A stretch of 8,630 bases of DNA. Source: Holosporales bacterium (lineage in GTDB: Bacteria > Pseudomonadota > Alphaproteobacteria > UBA3830 > JAIRMZ01). Position numbers and translations under genes: made by a program. The stretch is from the NCBI GenBank assembly GCA_031279495.1, contig JAITIJ010000005.1, forward strand, positions 1 to 8,630. Reading direction: 5' to 3'. Below the pieces are notes generated by a model. The model had not been told where the DNA came from. It did no database searches and saw only the letters and a program-made list of their open reading frames with translations. Below are positions 5,672-8,630 of the stretch, one piece after another. Position 1 is the first letter of the stretch. Every line of letters starts with the position of its first letter.

Positions 5672-5702
5672 AAAGAGGCTCTATCTCTGATAGAGCCTCT
5701 TT
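5672..5702. terminator. perfect 14-bp hairpin, probably a bidirectional terminator
   Basis: AAAGAGGCTCTATC (5672-5685) and GATAGAGCCTCTTT (5689-5702) are exact reverse complements around a TCT triloop, 23 bases after the stop of the His-rich gene. The arms begin with AAA and end with TTT, so a short U-tract is present on both strands. It would end the His-rich transcript from the left and any minus-strand transcript from the right. Confidence 0.75.
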
Positions 5703-5977
5703 GATGTAGAGTGAGAGATATTTTTTTCAGGCTCTTGCCCAGCCTCTTTTTCTGTCTCTTAACTGGTTTTGTCGACCTCCTAGAGAAAGATCCTGACCTT
5801 TGTCGTTGCGCGAAATTTTCTCAGAAAGCTCTGACTCTGGTCTATCTGTGATTGGAATCTGCAAATTTCCAATGGAGGAGGCAAGAGAATGGAAAGGAGC
5901 AAAAGGAGAGTTCATCAATTAAGGAGAGAACTGTTGAACTTTGTGGAGGCAATTTAAAATAAGCTCTATGTTTCTCT
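5703..5977. other. gene-poor stretch with decayed coding traces
   Basis: No intact gene is visible. On the plus strand, the frame at 5705-5845 reads a hydrophobic N-terminus-like stretch (from GTG 5711: MRDIFFRLLPSLFFCLLTGF) before a TGA at 5843-5845. It is in the same phase as the Wzy-like fragment downstream, which is separated from it by that TGA and a TAA at 5960-5962. On the minus strand, a 63-codon frame ends at 5727. Either could be debris of a lost gene. Confidence 0.4.
5727..5918 (-). pseudogene. possible minus-strand gene remnant, 63 codons
   Basis: The frame encodes a hydrophilic segment (FHSLASSIGNLQIPITDRPE, then a Lys/Arg/Gln-rich end) and stops with TGA 25 bases before the 14-bp hairpin, as a real 3' end would. 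There is no RBS at its ATG pair. A second minus-strand frame (6039-5842) overlaps it in another phase, so a frameshifted gene remnant is possible. No family is recognised and chance is not excluded. Confidence 0.18.
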
Positions 5978-6445
5978 GTGTTCCAATTCTGCCTACTTAC
6001 CTCTCTCAGAGGCGTCAAGGGAGCGATTTTGATCAGCATCGCCGTTCTGATACTGTATAATCGTTTGCGTCTTGCTTATATAGCTTCTGCTATACAGGCT
6101 TTTCTGGCGCATCCCATTCTTGGTCTCGGCGCTGGTGGGTGGCCCATCTTCTACGGAGAAACGCGTGTCTTTTCGTATCCACACAACATGGTGTTGGAAA
6201 TTGCTTCTGAAACAGGTCTTCTTGGTCTATGCGTCTTAGTAAGTTTCTTGGGGCGCCTCGCGCGCCCTCTTTCCATACGCATTTTTTGCAAAGAAAAGCT
6301 GGCGTCTGTATCGTATCTTTTGCTGCTTTTTGCCGGGTTTAATGCCTTAAAATCCGGAGATATTAACGATAGTACTTTATTTTTCGTGGCCTGTGGATTG
6401 GTGGCTGGTGTAAGTAGATCCACAAAACTCCAGGATATTGTATGA
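5978..6445 (+). pseudogene. C-terminal fragment of a Wzy/O-antigen-ligase-like membrane protein
   Basis: The 155-codon frame resembles the C-terminal part of the Wzy_C (O-antigen ligase/polymerase) family. AHPILGLGAGGW, then SYPHNMVLEIASETGLLGL, then SGDINDSTLFF near the end correspond to the family's large periplasmic loop and last helices. Three or four hydrophobic segments are visible (about residues 15-28, 74-90, 108-122 and 131-143). Intact members have about 400 residues or more and 10-12 helices, so over half is missing from the N-terminus. The first codon is GTG with no RBS, and an in-frame TAA lies 15 bases upstream. The best reading is a truncated, inactive relic. It could alternatively be a real short protein or the result of a local deletion or assembly error. 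It ends 27 bases before smr. Confidence 0.65.
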
Positions 6446-6472
6446 ACGGAAGAATTTGTTTCTGAGGTTATC

Positions 6473-6976
6473 GTGAACGACACTCCTCGCCTTTCTGATA
6501 AAGAACGCGCCTTGTGGAGGGCACATGTGCGTGACGTTACTCCTTGTTGCGGTCAAGAGCGCGTTTCTGTCGCGAATAATCCACTGTCCTTTGGATCGCC
6601 ACCTGCTGTGCCTTGTATTCAACAAGGAAAGCACGCTCCTTCTCCGCCTTCGCCAACAAAACCGATGTTCCTGACGAGAAAAGCCCAACGCGCTATCCAA
6701 TTTACCGCAAAATGCGACCTTCACGGATATACCGCCTCTGCTGCTTTCAACGTTGTGCAACAATTTCTAGTTCAGGCTTGTGCGCAGAAACACAGGGTTG
6801 TTTTGGTCGTTACGGGAAAGGGTCTTAATTCCTCAGGAACACGAGAAACACTACGAGAACTTTTTCCGTGTTGGATGCAAGAACCTCAGGTGAAGCAGTG
6901 CGTGCGCGGATTCTCTCAAGCTTCTCGCCGTCATGGAGGTGAAGGGGCTTTTTACCTTTTTCTTAGAATCACATAA
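6473..6976 (+). CDS. Smr domain protein (alphaproteobacterial type)
   Basis: Small MutS-related (Smr) domains are nucleic-acid-binding or nicking modules; the cellular role of the stand-alone alphaproteobacterial form is poorly defined. The 167-residue product has an N-terminal SDKERALWRAHVRDVTP motif typical of that group, then a Pro/Ser-rich linker to about residue 70. The Smr domain spans about 80-166: CDLHGYT (81-87, the LDLHG motif), VVTGKG (112-117, in place of the HGKG form) and RRHGGEGAFYLFLR (152-165). Cytoplasmic location is expected, as there is no signal peptide or membrane segment. The GTG start at 6473 is supported by GAGG (6464-6467) five bases upstream. It follows the Wzy-like fragment on the same strand. 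Confidence 0.92.
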   Translation: MNDTPRLSDKERALWRAHVRDVTPCCGQERVSVANNPLSFGSPPAVPCIQQGKHAPSPPSPTKPMFLTRKAQRAIQFTAKCDLHGYTASAAFNVVQQFLVQACAQKHRVVLVVTGKGLNSSGTRETLRELFPCWMQEPQVKQCVRGFSQASRRHGGEGAFYLFLRIT

Positions 6977-6980
6977 CTTT

Positions 6981-7010
6981 TTGAGATGAATTAAGCGGTG
7001 GAATAAGAAT
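6981..7010 (+). promoter_or_regulatory. possible promoter of the SulP gene
   Basis: TTGAGA (6981-6986, 5 of 6 to consensus) is followed 18 bases later by AAGAAT (7005-7010, 4 of 6) in the 119-base gap between smr and the transporter. A second -10-like hexamer, TAGAAT (7042-7047), has no matching -35. The pair is weak; read-through from smr is possible. Confidence 0.22.
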
Positions 7011-7095
7011 AAAGAGCCCTGGAATTTTGTGTGCAGAAGTGTAGAATGCTTTGCCACATAAAAAGCGCGACCAGAAGAACAGAGAGGTGGTGGCG

Positions 7096-8630
7096 ATGGC
7101 CTTACCAATAAGAAAAAAGCAATATTTTCCACTCTATATCATCAAGCAACTCATAGAGCAAAAGTACAACAAACAGGATTTTGCAGCAGATGCACTTGCG
7201 GGCATTGTTGTGGCGCTTGTAGCGATTCCTTTGGGTCTTTCTTTGGCAATTTCCGTCGGTGTTGCTCCAGAAGTAGGATTGTATACTACCATCGTAGCAG
7301 GATTAGTTACCGCTATTACAGGTGGTTCTAAATTTCAGATTACAGGACCAACAGCGGCTTTTGTGGTTATTCTGCTGCCTATTGTGCATCAGCATGGGTA
7401 CGGAGGACTTGTCCTGACAACGCTCATGGCAGGACTTTTTCTAATAGGCATGGGCTATGCGCGATTAGGGCGCGTCGTGCAATTCATTCCTTACCCCGTA
7501 ACAACAGGATTTACTGCCGGAATTGGTGTAGTGATCCTGGTCCTGCAGCTAAAAGATCTGCTGGGTTTGACGCTGCCACACGTTCCGGTAAGCTTTCTCG
7601 ATCGCCTCTGTTCTTACTATAAGGCTCTGCCAACGCTAACGATATCAGAAACCATTGTTGGTAGCACAACACTCGTTTTGATCTGCCTTTTAAAGAAACA
7701 TTTGAGAAAGATTCCGGCTCCCATTCTCGCGCTGCCTATCGTAAGCGGGGCGTGCTTTTTCATTACTATGTTTTTTCCACATGTGCGAATCCAAACACTG
7801 CAGTCGGCGTTTACAAGCTTCCACAATGGGCATGTGATTCACGGCATTCCTTCTGTTCTTCCCAGCTTTTCTCTCCCTTTTAGTTTTCTGCTGAATCAAA
7901 GCCTAGCGCACGGACTAGAGCATATACGCCTTCTTTTAATGCCTGCTTTTGTTGTCGCGCTTCTTGCGGCCATAGAATCGTTGCTTTCTGCAGTTGTTGC
8001 TGATGGTATTACGCACACTAAACACAGTCCGAATGCCGAGCTCATAGGCCTGGGTCTTGGAAACATCGTCGGCGCCTGTTTTGGAGCCATCCCAGCTACA
8101 GGAGCGTTGGTGCGAACAGCGACCAACATCCGTTTTGGAGCACGGTCACAGGTTGCGGCTATTATGCATGCAATTACTGTCCTTGTGATGATGCTTTTTG
8201 CGGCGCCAATTATTTCACAACTGCCAATGGCGTCTTTAGCAGCGCTTTTGATAATCGTTTCCTTAGAGATGATTCAACCGTCTCGTTTGCGGCGCCTGCT
8301 TCGCATTGAAACAAAAAGTGATTCTGTCGTTTTATTATCTACTTTCTGCTTAACGGTATGTTTTGATATGGCCATTGGCGTGTGTATAGGAATCGTCTTA
8401 GCCGCATTGCTTCTTATCAAGCGCACTGCAGATGTCACGCAAAGTCAGCTTGTCTCGGTTGCTGAGCGCTTTTCTTGTAGTTCTTCTTCGGGAAATACCA
8501 TTTTATATCAAATCAAAGGCCCTTTGTTCTTCGGTGCAACTGAGAAAGCGATGGCGGTGATCTCGCAAGTGATGAAAAACGTCCAGTCTGTTGTGTTTGT
8601 TATGGATGCCGTTCCTCATATGGATATCAC
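7096..8630 (+). CDS. SulP-family anion transporter, 3' end outside window
   Basis: SulP (SLC26) proteins are inner-membrane anion transporters or symporters for sulfate, bicarbonate or C4-dicarboxylates. The start is ATG 7096, with AGAGG 8 bases upstream (7083-7087). The 511 visible codons are open to the window edge. The membrane part (about 30-445) shows the SulP order: DALAGIVVALVAIPLGLSLAI, EVGLYTTIVAGL, the substrate-site half-helix ITGPTAAFVV (82-91), AAIESLLSAVVADG with the conserved Glu294, and IPATGALVRTATNIRFGARS (332-351). A cytoplasmic STAS domain begins near 467 (ILYQIKGPLFFGATEKA) and is cut at VFVMDAVPHMDI, next to its conserved Asp motif. The GPLFFGATE form resembles E. coli DauA (YchM), a C4-dicarboxylate transporter, but substrate cannot be assigned from this. 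Nothing looks broken. Confidence 0.95.
   Translation, partial: MALPIRKKQYFPLYIIKQLIEQKYNKQDFAADALAGIVVALVAIPLGLSLAISVGVAPEVGLYTTIVAGLVTAITGGSKFQITGPTAAFVVILLPIVHQHGYGGLVLTTLMAGLFLIGMGYARLGRVVQFIPYPVTTGFTAGIGVVILVLQLKDLLGLTLPHVPVSFLDRLCSYYKALPTLTISETIVGSTTLVLICLLKKHLRKIPAPILALPIVSGACFFITMFFPHVRIQTLQSAFTSFHNGHVIHGIPSVLPSFSLPFSFLLNQSLAHGLEHIRLLLMPAFVVALLAAIESLLSAVVADGITHTKHSPNAELIGLGLGNIVGACFGAIPATGALVRTATNIRFGARSQVAAIMHAITVLVMMLFAAPIISQLPMASLAALLIIVSLEMIQPSRLRRLLRIETKSDSVVLLSTFCLTVCFDMAIGVCIGIVLAALLLIKRTADVTQSQLVSVAERFSCSSSSGNTILYQIKGPLFFGATEKAMAVISQVMKNVQSVVFVMDAVPHMDI

Noticed and set aside
6473..6976. Smr protein with TGKG instead of HGKG as a novel variant
   Set aside because: From general knowledge of the group, the TGKG form with this N-terminus is usual for alphaproteobacterial Smr proteins.

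Overview
The window looks like chromosomal DNA of an alphaproteobacterium of moderate G+C content. The evidence is an EnvC-like gene directly followed by ctpA, a tRNA-Asn with an encoded CCA, and a short Smr protein whose N-terminus (SDKERALWRAHVRDVTP) and single C-terminal domain match the alphaproteobacterial Smr type. The genes look ordinary for a free-living or host-associated cell. I cannot place it below class with confidence; host-associated groups such as Holosporales are a guess only.

Left half, minus strand (about 74-4572), in transcription order: rarA (AAA+ ATPase acting at stalled replication forks), tRNA-Asn(GTT), an envC-like gene (a LytM-fold activator of peptidoglycan amidases), ctpA (periplasmic S41 Ser/Lys protease with a PDZ domain), then about 400 bases with no firm gene. 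That last stretch holds a possible 64-codon membrane-protein ORF, plus a strong Shine-Dalgarno and ATG buried in a hairpin just after ctpA. EnvC and CtpA both act on or around the cell wall, and this gene pair is common in the class. The first 73 bases are the Lys/Arg-rich tail of an unidentified plus-strand gene.

Right half, plus strand (4691-8630): a secreted histidine-rich low-complexity protein with its own extended -10 promoter and strong RBS, closed by a perfect 14-bp hairpin; a gene-poor stretch with coding debris; the C-terminal fragment of a Wzy/O-antigen-ligase-like membrane protein; an intact smr gene; and a SulP-family anion transporter that runs off the window end.

The most unusual item is the histidine-rich protein (4731-5648): about 59 His in 305 residues, no Cys, a signal peptide, and His pairs spaced every seven residues in three tandem blocks. 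I recognise no family for it. Metal (Zn/Ni/Cu) binding in the periplasm or at the surface is the simplest inference, but the sequence does not prove it. No CRISPR array, insertion sequence, prophage or toxin-antitoxin pair is visible.
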